Shown: positions 39,220 through 47,153 of the stretch, piece after piece
Position numbering within the stretch: position 1 is the first letter of the stretch
How the letters are laid out: every line of letters begins with the position of its first letter
Assembly: GCA_030266845.1 (NCBI GenBank)
Contig: JAJDIT010000003.1
Coordinates: 1-64,000 of the forward strand
Direction of reading: 5' to 3'
Length of the DNA stretch: 64,000 nt
DNA from: Acholeplasma sp. OttesenSCG-928-E16
Lineage (GTDB): Bacteria; Bacillota_I; Bacilli_A; Acholeplasmatales; Acholeplasmataceae
Made by a program: the position numbers and the translations under genes
Notes under the pieces: model-generated
Databases searched by the model: none
Told to the model about the DNA's origin: nothing
The model's input: only the letters and a program-made list of their open reading frames with translations

Positions 39220-39897
39220 TTAATTATCAGAATCTTTTGAGTCGTTGTTTTCATCTTGTGATTCTAATACTTCTTTATCCTCATTGTTATCTGGTTGATA
39301 ATACTCTTCGGCAAAAACTCTTTCAATTTTTTGTCCAAGGTATGCTTCTAGTAAATCTTGATTAATAATTTCGTTTGGAAACATTTCGCAAGCTTCTTTG
39401 ATTTTAGATTTTTCTTTATCATCTAAGAATAAAGCGTAATAATCATCGCTATCTCCTTTTAATAAGAAGAATAATAATTTATTATCATCATCAAAGTATA
39501 CTTGACCTATTTTTTCATAGTCTACTCTAATAACGCCTTTTTTTGCTCGCAATGGACTATCAATAGCTAGATGTTCAGAATTGAAATCTATTTGGGCAGC
39601 TAATTCTTCGTCGCTATTTTCCTCTTGGAATTTAACTAGTTTCTTTTGATTTAATTTAAACTTAACCATATCATGAAAGAAATTTAAATAGACTACCAAT
39701 ACTAACATCAAGCACAATATGATATAAACAAGCGGTCCTTCTAGTGCACCTAATACAAGGGCAAGTACTAAAAATGCAATTAATAATACGCCATAAATGA
39801 TCGCCCATACAATTTTTGTTTTCTTAGTTCTTTTTTTTAATATGTTATATGCGATTTGTTCTTTTTCAAGTGTTAATTTTTCCTTAAAATTTACCAT
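39220..39897 (-). CDS. two-span membrane protein of unknown function
   Basis: This 225-aa protein has a charged N-terminal segment, two adjacent membrane spans (about 28-48 and 52-72) and a cytoplasmic acidic domain. The domain includes Asp-Tyr-Glu-Lys-Ile-Gly-Gln-Val-Tyr-Phe-Asp near 125, reminiscent of YcxB-like or PH-like folds. The tail is very rich in Asp, Asn, Glu and Ser. No firm family is assigned. It follows nusG after a terminator and is the first of the three genes that separate nusG from rplK. Confidence 0.75.
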   Translation of the reverse strand: MVNFKEKLTLEKEQIAYNILKKRTKKTKIVWAIIYGVLLIAFLVLALVLGALEGPLVYIILCLMLVLVVYLNFFHDMVKFKLNQKKLVKFQEENSDEELAAQIDFNSEHLAIDSPLRAKKGVIRVDYEKIGQVYFDDDNKLLFFLLKGDSDDYYALFLDDKEKSKIKEACEMFPNEIINQDLLEAYLGQKIERVFAEEYYQPDNNEDKEVLESQDENNDSKDSDN

Positions 39898-39916
39898 TTT
39901 ATCCTCCTTATAATCT

Positions 39917-39941
39917 AAAAAATCTCAGGTTTGCTGAGATT
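39917..39941 (-). terminator. intrinsic terminator after nusG
   Basis: A stem AATCTCAG/CTGAGATT with a five-base loop (39921-39941) is followed by T's on the minus strand, a few bases after the nusG stop. Confidence 0.9.
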
Positions 39942-39946
39942 GTTTA

Positions 39947-40498
39947 TTATTCTACTTCTTTAATTGTAAGTACGCTAACTTCAGTTGGAGTTGCCCTACC
40001 AAACATCTCGACATCAACCGTCACTAATTCGCGGTCATCATCCACTGAAGAAACAACACCAGTTTGATTTTCAAACGGCCCAGCTGTTATCAAAACAGTT
40101 TTGCCTAAGTAATGTTGATATGAAGGCTTATTAATAATACCCACTTTGAGTAAAATATTGTTGATTTCGTTTTCTTCTAGAGGAACTGGTTTGGTACCGC
40201 CACCGCTAGATCCTAAGAATCCTGTTACTTTAGGTGTGTTTCTAACAACAAACCATGATTCGTCAGTTACAATCATTTCAACAAAAACGTAACCTGGAAA
40301 AATTTGTTTAATTTTTTCTTTTTCTTTACCGTCGGCCTTTTTTTCAATTATCTTTTCTTCTGGAACGATGATTGAAAAAATAAAATCTTGCATACCGAGC
40401 GACTCAACACGACGTGCCAAGTCTTCTCTAACGGCATTTTCATATCCTGAGTATGTTTGTACTATGTACCATCTCTTTTTAGGAATCCTTGTAGCCAT
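39947..40498 (-). CDS. nusG: transcription termination/antitermination factor NusG
   Basis: The ATG at 40498 has AGGTG six bases upstream; the in-frame GTG at 40507 lies inside that site. The 183-aa product has the NGN domain (Arg-Trp-Tyr-Ile-Val-Gln-Thr-Tyr-Ser-Gly-Tyr-Glu, then Phe-Pro-Gly-Tyr-Val) and the C-terminal KOW domain (Val-Leu-Ile-Thr-Ala-Gly-Pro-Phe). NusG binds RNA polymerase and couples it to ribosomes or Rho. It lies just after secE, as in most bacteria. Confidence 0.98.
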   Translation of the reverse strand: MATRIPKKRWYIVQTYSGYENAVREDLARRVESLGMQDFIFSIIVPEEKIIEKKADGKEKEKIKQIFPGYVFVEMIVTDESWFVVRNTPKVTGFLGSSGGGTKPVPLEENEINNILLKVGIINKPSYQHYLGKTVLITAGPFENQTGVVSSVDDDRELVTVDVEMFGRATPTEVSVLTIKEVE

Positions 40499-40510
40499 CA
40501 ATATCACCTA

Positions 40511-40927
40511 TTATCCTTGGATTCTTTGAAATAGACCAATAACCGCCATATCAAAGAAATAAAGAACAAGTGTTAAGAATGCCGTGAAAAATAAGACCTT
40601 TAACGCGTTTTCTAGAAATACTTTCCATTTTGGCCAAGATATTTTCTTCATTTCTGGCCATGCAGGTGCGAAGAACGGATATAAAACTAATACTAATCCA
40701 AACAACGAAACACCAAGTAAGACACTAGCGAATATTTTATCACCAGGAGATGTTCCTAAAACTGGGAATGTTGGATCAATCGTTAGGTTTCCAGTTAAAA
40801 TCATTACTGATAAAACCATCGCGACAATCGCAAGTAATCCTAATAATAGATTTTCCCATTTGTATTCTTTCGTTAAAATGTATTTTAACTTACTTTGTTG
40901 AATTTCTTCTTTTTGTTTTATCGCCAT
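40511..40927 (-). CDS. secE: preprotein translocase subunit SecE, extended form
   Basis: The conserved SecE core is present: Trp-Pro-Glu-Met-Lys-Lys-Ile-Ser-Trp-Pro-Lys-Trp, then the final membrane span. Two further spans precede it (about 27-47 and 66-88), as in E. coli SecE, whereas Bacillus SecE has one. SecE clamps SecY in the protein-export channel. Two ATG codons are possible; the one at 40927 is nine bases from AGGAGG, while that at 40933 is only three bases away. AGGAGG overlaps the rpmG stop region. Confidence 0.95.
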   Translation of the reverse strand: MAIKQKEEIQQSKLKYILTKEYKWENLLLGLLAIVAMVLSVMILTGNLTIDPTFPVLGTSPGDKIFASVLLGVSLFGLVLVLYPFFAPAWPEMKKISWPKWKVFLENALKVLFFTAFLTLVLYFFDMAVIGLFQRIQG

Positions 40928-40940
40928 TGCCATAAACCTC

Positions 40941-41090
40941 CTATTTACTTTCCTTATGAATAGTATGCTTGTTACATTTTGGACAGAACTTTGAAAGCTC
41001 TAGCCTTTCTTTTTGAGTAGTCTTATTTTTGGTTGTTGTATAATTTCTACTCAAACATTCTGAACAAATTAATATTACTTTTTCTCTCAT
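40941..41090 (-). CDS. rpmG: 50S ribosomal protein bL33 (zinc form)
   Basis: A short frame of 49 codons starts at the ATG at 41090, after AAGGTGG, and ends in TAG at 40941. The product opens [12 protein letters not shown]. It has Asn-Tyr-Thr-Thr-Thr-Lys-Asn-Lys and a second pair Phe-Cys-Pro-Lys-Cys, then His-Thr-Ile-His-Lys-Glu-Ser. This is the four-Cys zinc-ribbon form of bL33. Position before secE-nusG agrees with Bacillus. Confidence 0.96.
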   Translation of the reverse strand: MREKVILICSECLSRNYTTTKNKTTQKERLELSKFCPKCNKHTIHKESK

Positions 41091-41122
41091 TTTAAAAAAC
41101 CACCTTTGTGGCTCGCTTTATA

Positions 41123-41151
41123 ATTTTAACACCGAGCCTGTTATTAGTCAA
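41123..41151 (-). promoter_or_regulatory. sigma-A promoter of rpmG-secE-nusG
   Basis: TTGACT (41146-41151), a 17-base spacer and TAAAAT (41123-41128) lie on the minus strand immediately after the sigH stop. Confidence 0.85.
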
Positions 41152-41154
41152 TAT

Positions 41155-41664
41155 TTATATTGAATCTTTTATTTTTTTCTTTACTCTAAAAATTGCATTA
41201 TACACTTGTTTTTCTGTTAGTTTTAACTCAAGCGCTATTGTATTTATTCTTTCTCTTTTTAGAAAATATTTTGTATACACCGTGTTTTCTAGCTTTGTTT
41301 TAAACGAAAATGATAATTCTTCCTCTTCTACAATATATTCATTACCCGCAATTAAATCAAGATTTTCATAATAAAGTGTTTTTGGAGACTTGTTTTTTAG
41401 GTAAATAATATGTCTTCTGACAATTAACTCAAAATATCTTGTAAAGGTCTTATTATACCTTTCGCTAAACAACAAAATTGCTTTATTTAATAAAATTAAT
41501 CCTTCTTGGAAAAAATCATCTTTATCTTTTTCATCAACCTGAAATAAGATAATGTATTTCCAAATCATTCTTTCATATTTTTTGAACATGTACTCTAAAG
41601 CGACCCCATCTTGATGACTTTGAACTAAATAGATTAGCTCATAATCATTAGTCGCTTTATTCAT
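41155..41664 (-). CDS. sigH: SigH-like RNA polymerase sigma factor
   Basis: This 169-aa sigma-70-family protein has region 2 (Asp-Tyr-Glu-Leu-Ile-Tyr-Leu-Val and Phe-Lys-Lys-Tyr-Glu-Arg-Met-Ile-Trp-Lys-Tyr, then Asp-Asp-Phe-Phe-Gln-Glu-Gly). A C-terminal helix-turn-helix of region 4 follows (Ile-Ala-Leu-Glu-Leu-Lys-Leu-Thr-Glu-Lys-Gln-Val, about 142-153). The position between rlmB and rpmG is that of sigH in Bacillus, where it controls competence and early stationary-phase genes. It is shorter and more divergent than Bacillus SigH. The regulon here is unknown; GGAG lies before the ATG. Confidence 0.85.
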   Translation of the reverse strand: MNKATNDYELIYLVQSHQDGVALEYMFKKYERMIWKYIILFQVDEKDKDDFFQEGLILLNKAILLFSERYNKTFTRYFELIVRRHIIYLKNKSPKTLYYENLDLIAGNEYIVEEEELSFSFKTKLENTVYTKYFLKRERINTIALELKLTEKQVYNAIFRVKKKIKDSI

Positions 41665-41675
41665 AGTTAATCTCC

Positions 41676-42377
41676 TTATTTTTTGAAATACTGCATGTAC
41701 ATCATTAAGGCAGCTGCAACCGATACATTTAGGGAGTTTATTTTTCCTTTCATCGGAATTTTTACCAGCATATCACAATTTTGTTTAACTAGTGGCCTGA
41801 TCCCTTGACCTTCGCTACCCAAAACGATTGCTGATCTGCCAAAATTTTCAATGTCGGTGAATTCTTTTTCTGTATTGCCGTCTGTTCCAATAACAAAAAC
41901 GTTATTTTGTTTAAGTTTATCAATTGTTTGATTAATATTACCAACCAAAAAAACTTTAACATGTTCGATTGCTCCACTTGAAACTTTGGCTACGGTTGCG
42001 TTTAATTTTACCTGTTGTTTATTAGATAAAATTATCCCATCTAAATTGACCGCTTCTGCTGTTCTTAATATAGCGCCAAGATTGTGTGGATCTGATAACT
42101 CATCTAATATTAGAAGCCTTAGTTCTTTTTTACTTTTTAATAATTCATCCAAATCAAAATATTGATAATCCATAACATCGGCAACAATACCTTGATGTAG
42201 GGCATTGTCAGTTATCTCGTTTAGGTAATCTTTTCCTTTATATTCAAAATCAACATTTTTATCTTTTAAAAAGGAGATTAATTTGGAGTCATTATGGTTT
42301 TTATCTAGATATAAATGGTATATCTTCCTATTGGCGAATATCGCCTCTTTAACCGGATTTTTGCCGTATATAATCAT
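41676..42377 (-). CDS. rlmB: 23S rRNA (guanosine-2'-O)-methyltransferase RlmB
   Basis: This 233-aa SPOUT-family enzyme has an N-terminal substrate-binding domain (opening Met-Ile-Ile-Tyr-Gly-Lys-Asn-Pro-Val). The knotted domain carries Asp-Glu-Leu-Ser-Asp-Pro-His-Asn-Leu-Gly-Ala-Ile-Leu-Arg-Thr-Ala, Val-Leu-Gly-Ser-Glu-Gly-Gln-Gly-Ile-Arg and a final Ser-Leu-Asn-Val-Ser-Val-Ala-Ala. It methylates G2251 (E. coli number) in the peptidyl-transferase centre. The ATG shares one base with the stop of the P-type ATPase (TAATG). Confidence 0.96.
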   Translation of the reverse strand: MIIYGKNPVKEAIFANRKIYHLYLDKNHNDSKLISFLKDKNVDFEYKGKDYLNEITDNALHQGIVADVMDYQYFDLDELLKSKKELRLLILDELSDPHNLGAILRTAEAVNLDGIILSNKQQVKLNATVAKVSSGAIEHVKVFLVGNINQTIDKLKQNNVFVIGTDGNTEKEFTDIENFGRSAIVLGSEGQGIRPLVKQNCDMLVKIPMKGKINSLNVSVAAALMMYMQYFKK

Positions 42378-45300
42378 TATTCCATGCTACCTATTTTCTT
42401 TAGCAACCATGATACTCCGTTTTTTATCCATGTTGGTATAGTTGAGATAATATACATTAGCGGATAGGCCGCTTGGATTAAACAGAATAAAAGTAGTATT
42501 TGTGGTGTTTCCAATGGAATAGACGCCTCCGTTCCTGAATATCCAGGAAAGTCAAAGAATGGTCTAAAATTGAATAAATTCGGCATCGCGATTGAAGCAA
42601 TTAAGCAAGCAATCGCCGCTACTGCAAATAGCCATTTTCTAAGCGTGTTAAATGGTTTACAAACATTAAATAATACTCCTAAACAGGTGAAGGTCGCCGC
42701 TAAAACAATTAACGTTGAAGTAGCATAATTATCCATATTCAGTGCGTCTTGAAAAGCATAGACAATTAAACTATTAATCGCAACCACTAAAGCACCTGGT
42801 AATGATTTTTTAATGACATTCCACAAGAAATTACCTTTAACGTGAGTATCATTTGATTCGAATGAAATCAAGAAAGTTGGAATAGCGATAATGAAGTATT
42901 CAATCATTAATAATTGACTAGTCTCGATTGGATAATACCCTTTAATGATTCCAATAATCGATAGTACAACGGAAAATAATGTTTTAGTAATGAAAAGTGT
43001 TGCAGCTTTTTGGACATTATTAATAACTCTTCTTCCTTCGCTTACTACTTTTGGCATTGAAGAGAAATTCGAATTTAGTAATACCAAATGCGAAACATTT
43101 GTTGCTGCTTCTGACCCAGAGGCCATTGCTATTGAGCAATCTGCTTCCCGAAGAGCCAAGATATCGTTAACTCCATCTCCAGTCATCGCTACTGTTCTTC
43201 CTTGAGCTTTTAAAGCTTGAATTAAAGTTTTCTTTTGTTGAGGAGAAACTCTTCCAAAAACCGTATATCTTTCGGCGGCTCTGATTACTTCCTTTTCTGA
43301 TAAGCCCTCTAGACTAATAAATTTGTCAGCATCTTTTATCCCTGCTCTTGCGGCCACTCTTGAAGCCGTTATTGGGTTGTCCCCTGAAATAACTCTTATA
43401 TCAACATTTGAATCCTTAAAATACTGAATTGTTTGAATAGCATCTGCCCTAATAGTATCTTCAATCATTATTAAGGCAAGTGGAATTACTTTACCCTCAA
43501 TTTTTTGATTATCAATTATTGCCCCAGGTGAATAACCCACCACAATAACTCTATATCCTTCTAGTGCTTGTTTTTCAACATCTCTTGCAATTATTTCATA
43601 ATTTTCTTTGATAACGTATTCTGGAGCCCCAATGACAAAAGACCCATATTTTTCAAATTGAACGGCACTAAATTTTCTCGAACTAGAAAAAGGAATAATA
43701 TTTGAATGAGTGATTCGTTTAGCTGTTCCGAATCGTTCTATTAATGCTGCAGTTGTTACATTATTATCTTGTTGAGCATTAATCATTGCCGGAATGATTT
43801 GTTTTATGTTTAGTTTGGTTGGATTGTTATATTCGATAATACCTCTAACTGTCATCGTTCCATCTGTGATCGTTCCGGTTTTATCTAAACAAAGAGTATC
43901 CACTCTAGCTAACATCTCAATACAGTAAAGTTCTTGAACTAGTGTTTTATTTTGTGAAAGCCTAATTACTCCTACTGAAAGTGAAATACTCGTTAATAGT
44001 ATTAACCCAGCAGGAATCATACCAACCAAAGCGCCTGATACTTTAATAACTGTTTGGGCATAGTTTAAGGTTCCCTTTTCAATGAAGGTATCTCCACCAT
44101 ACATCGATAAGAATAGGAATACTCCAATAGGAACAATAATCACCCCTATAACGACCATTAAAATTCTTATTGAACTTAATAAGCTCGATTTAGGCTTCTT
44201 ATAAACCTTGGCTTGCTCGGTTAAGCTATTTATATAAATATCCTTACCAACCGCTGTTGTTTGAGCTTGGCAATATCCAGATACGATATATGATCCAGAA
44301 TATAAAATATCTCCCGCTCTTTTGATTATGGCATCAGATTCTCCAGTCAATAGTGATTCATTTACTTCTACCATTCCATTTCTTACTACGCAGTCAGCAG
44401 GTACTTGTTTCCCATTACTTAATAAAATAATATCATCAATAACAATCTCGCTTAGGGTAATCTCCTGTTCCTCAGAATCTCTTAACACGTGAACTACTGG
44501 AGCATTTAAAATTGATAATTTATCGATTGTTTTTTTAGCGTTTATTTCTTGAATTAATCCAAATGCAATATTGAAAATCACTGGAATAATGAATAACAAG
44601 TTCATAAAGTTGGCACCAACAGTTATTTGCCATACAAATATTCCGACCATCAATAAATTGAAGAAACTAAGTAGGTTGTTAGCTAATATAGCGCCTATAC
44701 TTTTTGTAGAACCAACTTTAGTATAGTTAACCATGTTAGCATTCACTCTATCTTCAACATCATCTTGGGTCAAACCAATAGTCACTTCTGGATTATATCT
44801 TTTTACTAAATCCTCTGGTTTTGGAGGTTTTTCTTTTGGTTGTTTTTTTACTTTTCCTACTTTAAGTGGATCAATGCCTTTATCGTTAAACGGTACTAAC
44901 ACATCCGTAGTTTTAGTTTCTGGAACATCAAAAAGAGTTGGCTCTTCTATTACTTCCTCTTTTTGGACAACTTCTTTAATTATTTTTTGTTTTTTTGGTT
45001 TTGATGCATTTTTACTTGCTTCAAGTGGTACCTGAGTAGTCTTTGGTGCTACCTCTTTATCTAAAGCCTTATTTTCTTTGATAATAGTCTTATCATCAAC
45101 TTTTATTGCAGGCTTTTTTTCTTTAACGGGTGTTTCGTTTGTTTTCTTAGGTGTTGCTTCAGTAGCTTTCTTAGTGGTTGTTTTTTTGTTTTCTACCGGT
45201 TTTATTTCTTCTTTTACCTTTTCTCCCTCTTTTTTTGTGGTGGTCTTTTTGGAAGTGGTTGGTTTAGAAACTAAAACACTCTCATTTTCTTTAAGAGTTT

Positions 45301-45415
45301 TCGTATTAGGTTCCTTTTTACTAACAACTTTCTTCACTTCCTCAACTTTAGGGGTTGTTGTTGGTTTAGGGGTTGCCGCTTTTTTAGTTGTGGGTGTTTC
45401 CTTTTTTTCAGCCAT
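42377..45415 (-). CDS. P-type cation ATPase with long Lys/Thr-rich N-terminal extension
   Basis: Of 1012 residues the first 190-200 are low-complexity, rich in Lys, Thr, Pro and Glu, with Pro-Lys and Thr-Thr-Lys-Lys runs. The rest is a standard P-type ATPase: Leu-Thr-Gly-Glu-Ser in the actuator domain, Asp-Lys-Thr-Gly-Thr (Asp near 510) for phosphorylation, Thr-Gly-Asp-Gly-Val-Asn-Asp in the P domain, and about ten membrane spans. Membrane helix 4 has Gly-Met-Ile-Pro-Ala-Gly, as in the Exp7-like cation pumps of Firmicutes. The ion is not certain; Ca2+ or Mg2+ is possible. The ATG at 45415 has GAAGGA upstream. The gene overlaps mrnC by eight bases and is inserted between mrnC and rlmB. Confidence 0.9.
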   Translation of the reverse strand: MAEKKETPTTKKAATPKPTTTPKVEEVKKVVSKKEPNTKTLKENESVLVSKPTTSKKTTTKKEGEKVKEEIKPVENKKTTTKKATEATPKKTNETPVKEKKPAIKVDDKTIIKENKALDKEVAPKTTQVPLEASKNASKPKKQKIIKEVVQKEEVIEEPTLFDVPETKTTDVLVPFNDKGIDPLKVGKVKKQPKEKPPKPEDLVKRYNPEVTIGLTQDDVEDRVNANMVNYTKVGSTKSIGAILANNLLSFFNLLMVGIFVWQITVGANFMNLLFIIPVIFNIAFGLIQEINAKKTIDKLSILNAPVVHVLRDSEEQEITLSEIVIDDIILLSNGKQVPADCVVRNGMVEVNESLLTGESDAIIKRAGDILYSGSYIVSGYCQAQTTAVGKDIYINSLTEQAKVYKKPKSSLLSSIRILMVVIGVIIVPIGVFLFLSMYGGDTFIEKGTLNYAQTVIKVSGALVGMIPAGLILLTSISLSVGVIRLSQNKTLVQELYCIEMLARVDTLCLDKTGTITDGTMTVRGIIEYNNPTKLNIKQIIPAMINAQQDNNVTTAALIERFGTAKRITHSNIIPFSSSRKFSAVQFEKYGSFVIGAPEYVIKENYEIIARDVEKQALEGYRVIVVGYSPGAIIDNQKIEGKVIPLALIMIEDTIRADAIQTIQYFKDSNVDIRVISGDNPITASRVAARAGIKDADKFISLEGLSEKEVIRAAERYTVFGRVSPQQKKTLIQALKAQGRTVAMTGDGVNDILALREADCSIAMASGSEAATNVSHLVLLNSNFSSMPKVVSEGRRVINNVQKAATLFITKTLFSVVLSIIGIIKGYYPIETSQLLMIEYFIIAIPTFLISFESNDTHVKGNFLWNVIKKSLPGALVVAINSLIVYAFQDALNMDNYATSTLIVLAATFTCLGVLFNVCKPFNTLRKWLFAVAAIACLIASIAMPNLFNFRPFFDFPGYSGTEASIPLETPQILLLFCLIQAAYPLMYIISTIPTWIKNGVSWLLKKIGSME

Positions 45416-45797
45416 CAATTTGTTCCTTCTTTATATAGATTATCGCTAGTTCAATCAATTCATCAGCCCTCTTTTTATCATTAAGGTATAAGTACCCTAT
45501 TAATGACTCAAAACCGGTAGCTTGATGATATTCTTGTAGGGATAAATTTTTTCTAGAAATGCCAGTAACATTTCTCCCTTTTTTATATGCATCAATCTCT
45601 TTTTCGCTTAGTAAATCATTTTCAAGAAAATTCATTATTATTCTTGATTGTGCTTTCCCTGAAGTGAACTTAACTGCCATTTGATGAAGATCGTTTCCCT
45701 TAGTAACTCCGAGCGAAATAATATAATCTCTAATTCTTAGCTCATAATACCCATCACCAATATAAGCCAATGTTGTCCCGTTCAATATTATATCCAT
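45408..45797 (-). CDS. mrnC: Mini-ribonuclease III
   Basis: This 129-aa protein is an RNase III catalytic domain without the double-stranded RNA-binding domain. It has Leu-Ala-Tyr-Ile-Gly-Asp-Gly-Tyr-Tyr-Glu near 11, then a basic middle and the second acidic site in Ala-Thr-Gly-Phe-Glu-Ser-Leu-Ile-Gly-Tyr-Leu. Mini-III matures 23S rRNA ends in Bacillus. It overlaps cysS by 10 bases, as expected for cysS-mrnC. AAAGGG lies directly before the ATG, so a TTG four codons later is a possible alternative start. Confidence 0.92.
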   Translation of the reverse strand: MDIILNGTTLAYIGDGYYELRIRDYIISLGVTKGNDLHQMAVKFTSGKAQSRIIMNFLENDLLSEKEIDAYKKGRNVTGISRKNLSLQEYHQATGFESLIGYLYLNDKKRADELIELAIIYIKKEQIDG

Positions 45798-47098
45798 CCC
45801 TTTAATGATAATCTTTGACGAAGGATGTCTGCTTTTTGATAATCTTTATTATCTCTAGCTGTTAACCAGTCGCGGTATTCTATCAAATCTATTTCCTCTA
45901 CCTTAAAGTCTTCTTTTAAATTTAAAATTTCTAAAATTACAATTAAATCATTATATAGTTCATTTAACTTTGATAACTCTTTAGTCTTGTTAATTTCCTT
46001 AATCAATTCATAAACTACAGATAGCGCATTTGGGGTATTAAAGTCATTATTCATTTCGTTTTTAAACTTATCTAAATAGTGGCCTTTTGTTTCTAACAAA
46101 GATTTATTAAATAGCAACGTAAAAAATGTTTTCTTTACTGTTTTAAATATTTTATCATACTCTTTGGTAAATTGCACAAGAAGCTCATCGGAATAACTAA
46201 TTGGTTGTCTGTAATTAGTTGATAAGATAAGGAGAATATATGGTTTTATTTGATCATTTTTAATGATATCTTTTACATAAACAACATTTCCCAATGACTT
46301 ACTCATCTTGGTGGTTCCCATCCTTAAATGACCAACATGCATCCAATATTTTGCCAAGTGATGATGATCCATTGCCTCGGTTTGGGCTATTTCGTTTTCA
46401 TGATGAGGAAACTTTAAACCTACTCCACCGCCATGGATGTCTATTTGCCCATTAAAGATTTTTTTATTCATAACAGCACATTCAGTATGCCAACCAGGAC
46501 GTCCCTTTCCAAATGGACTATCAAAAGTAATTCCTATTTTGGTATTTTTCCACAAGTTAAAGTCTTTAGGATCTTCCTTTTCATCATCTACATCTATTCT
46601 AAAACCCTCTTCTAACTCTTCAAGTTCCTGATTAGATAACAAGCCGTAGTCCTTGATTTTATGAACTCTAAAATAAACCCCTTTTTCATTTTTGTAGGCA
46701 TATCCTAAATTCACTAATTCGCCGATGTAATGGACCATATCATCAATGTATTCGGTTGCCTTGGGTGTTTTATCAGGCAGTTCATTCACTAACGCTTTTG
46801 TGACAGAAAAAAGTCTTTTCGTATATTCTTCAGCGATCTCTTTTTCGGTTTTGTTTTCTAAAATAGCTTTGTTGATGATTCGATCATCAATATCTGTGAT
46901 GTTAGAAACATATAGACACTCATATCCTAAAAACTGAAAGTATCTTTTAACCATTTCAAAAAATACGATCGGCCTCGCATTTCCAATATGGATATCATTA
47001 TAAGTGGTTGCACCACATACATACATGTTCACTTTGTTAACATGAATAGGTTTAAATTCTTCAATTTTATTAGTTAATGAATTATATATCTTAAGCAT
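45788..47098 (-). CDS. cysS: cysteinyl-tRNA synthetase
   Basis: This 436-aa class I synthetase has the HIGH-type motif His-Ile-Gly-Asn-Ala-Arg after Cys-Gly-Ala-Thr-Thr-Tyr, zinc ligands including Cys near 28 and His-His-Glu-Asn-Glu, and Lys-Met-Ser-Lys-Ser in the KMSKS loop. The ATG at 47098 is seven bases after GAAGGG; the upstream in-frame TTG has no site. The C-terminal anticodon-binding domain is somewhat short. Confidence 0.97.
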   Translation of the reverse strand: MLKIYNSLTNKIEEFKPIHVNKVNMYVCGATTYNDIHIGNARPIVFFEMVKRYFQFLGYECLYVSNITDIDDRIINKAILENKTEKEIAEEYTKRLFSVTKALVNELPDKTPKATEYIDDMVHYIGELVNLGYAYKNEKGVYFRVHKIKDYGLLSNQELEELEEGFRIDVDDEKEDPKDFNLWKNTKIGITFDSPFGKGRPGWHTECAVMNKKIFNGQIDIHGGGVGLKFPHHENEIAQTEAMDHHHLAKYWMHVGHLRMGTTKMSKSLGNVVYVKDIIKNDQIKPYILLILSTNYRQPISYSDELLVQFTKEYDKIFKTVKKTFFTLLFNKSLLETKGHYLDKFKNEMNNDFNTPNALSVVYELIKEINKTKELSKLNELYNDLIVILEILNLKEDFKVEEIDLIEYRDWLTARDNKDYQKADILRQRLSLKGWI

Positions 47099-47119
47099 TT
47101 TCTTTCCCTTCAAGTATAT

Positions 47120-47147
47120 ATTATAGCAAAACGCCTTAAAATAACAA
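47120..47147 (-). promoter_or_regulatory. promoter of cysS-mrnC-ATPase-rlmB-sigH
   Basis: TTGTTA (47142-47147), 16 bases and perfect TATAAT (47120-47125) lie on the minus strand. The -35 box sits in a small AT-rich hairpin AAAATAAC/GTTATTTT at the end of the gene before. Confidence 0.75.
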
Positions 47148-47153
47148 GTTATT

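Noticed and set aside
45078-45449. Plus-strand hydrophobic frame over the ATPase tail
   Set aside because: It is the complement of Lys/Thr codons, which yields Phe/Val/Leu runs by chance.
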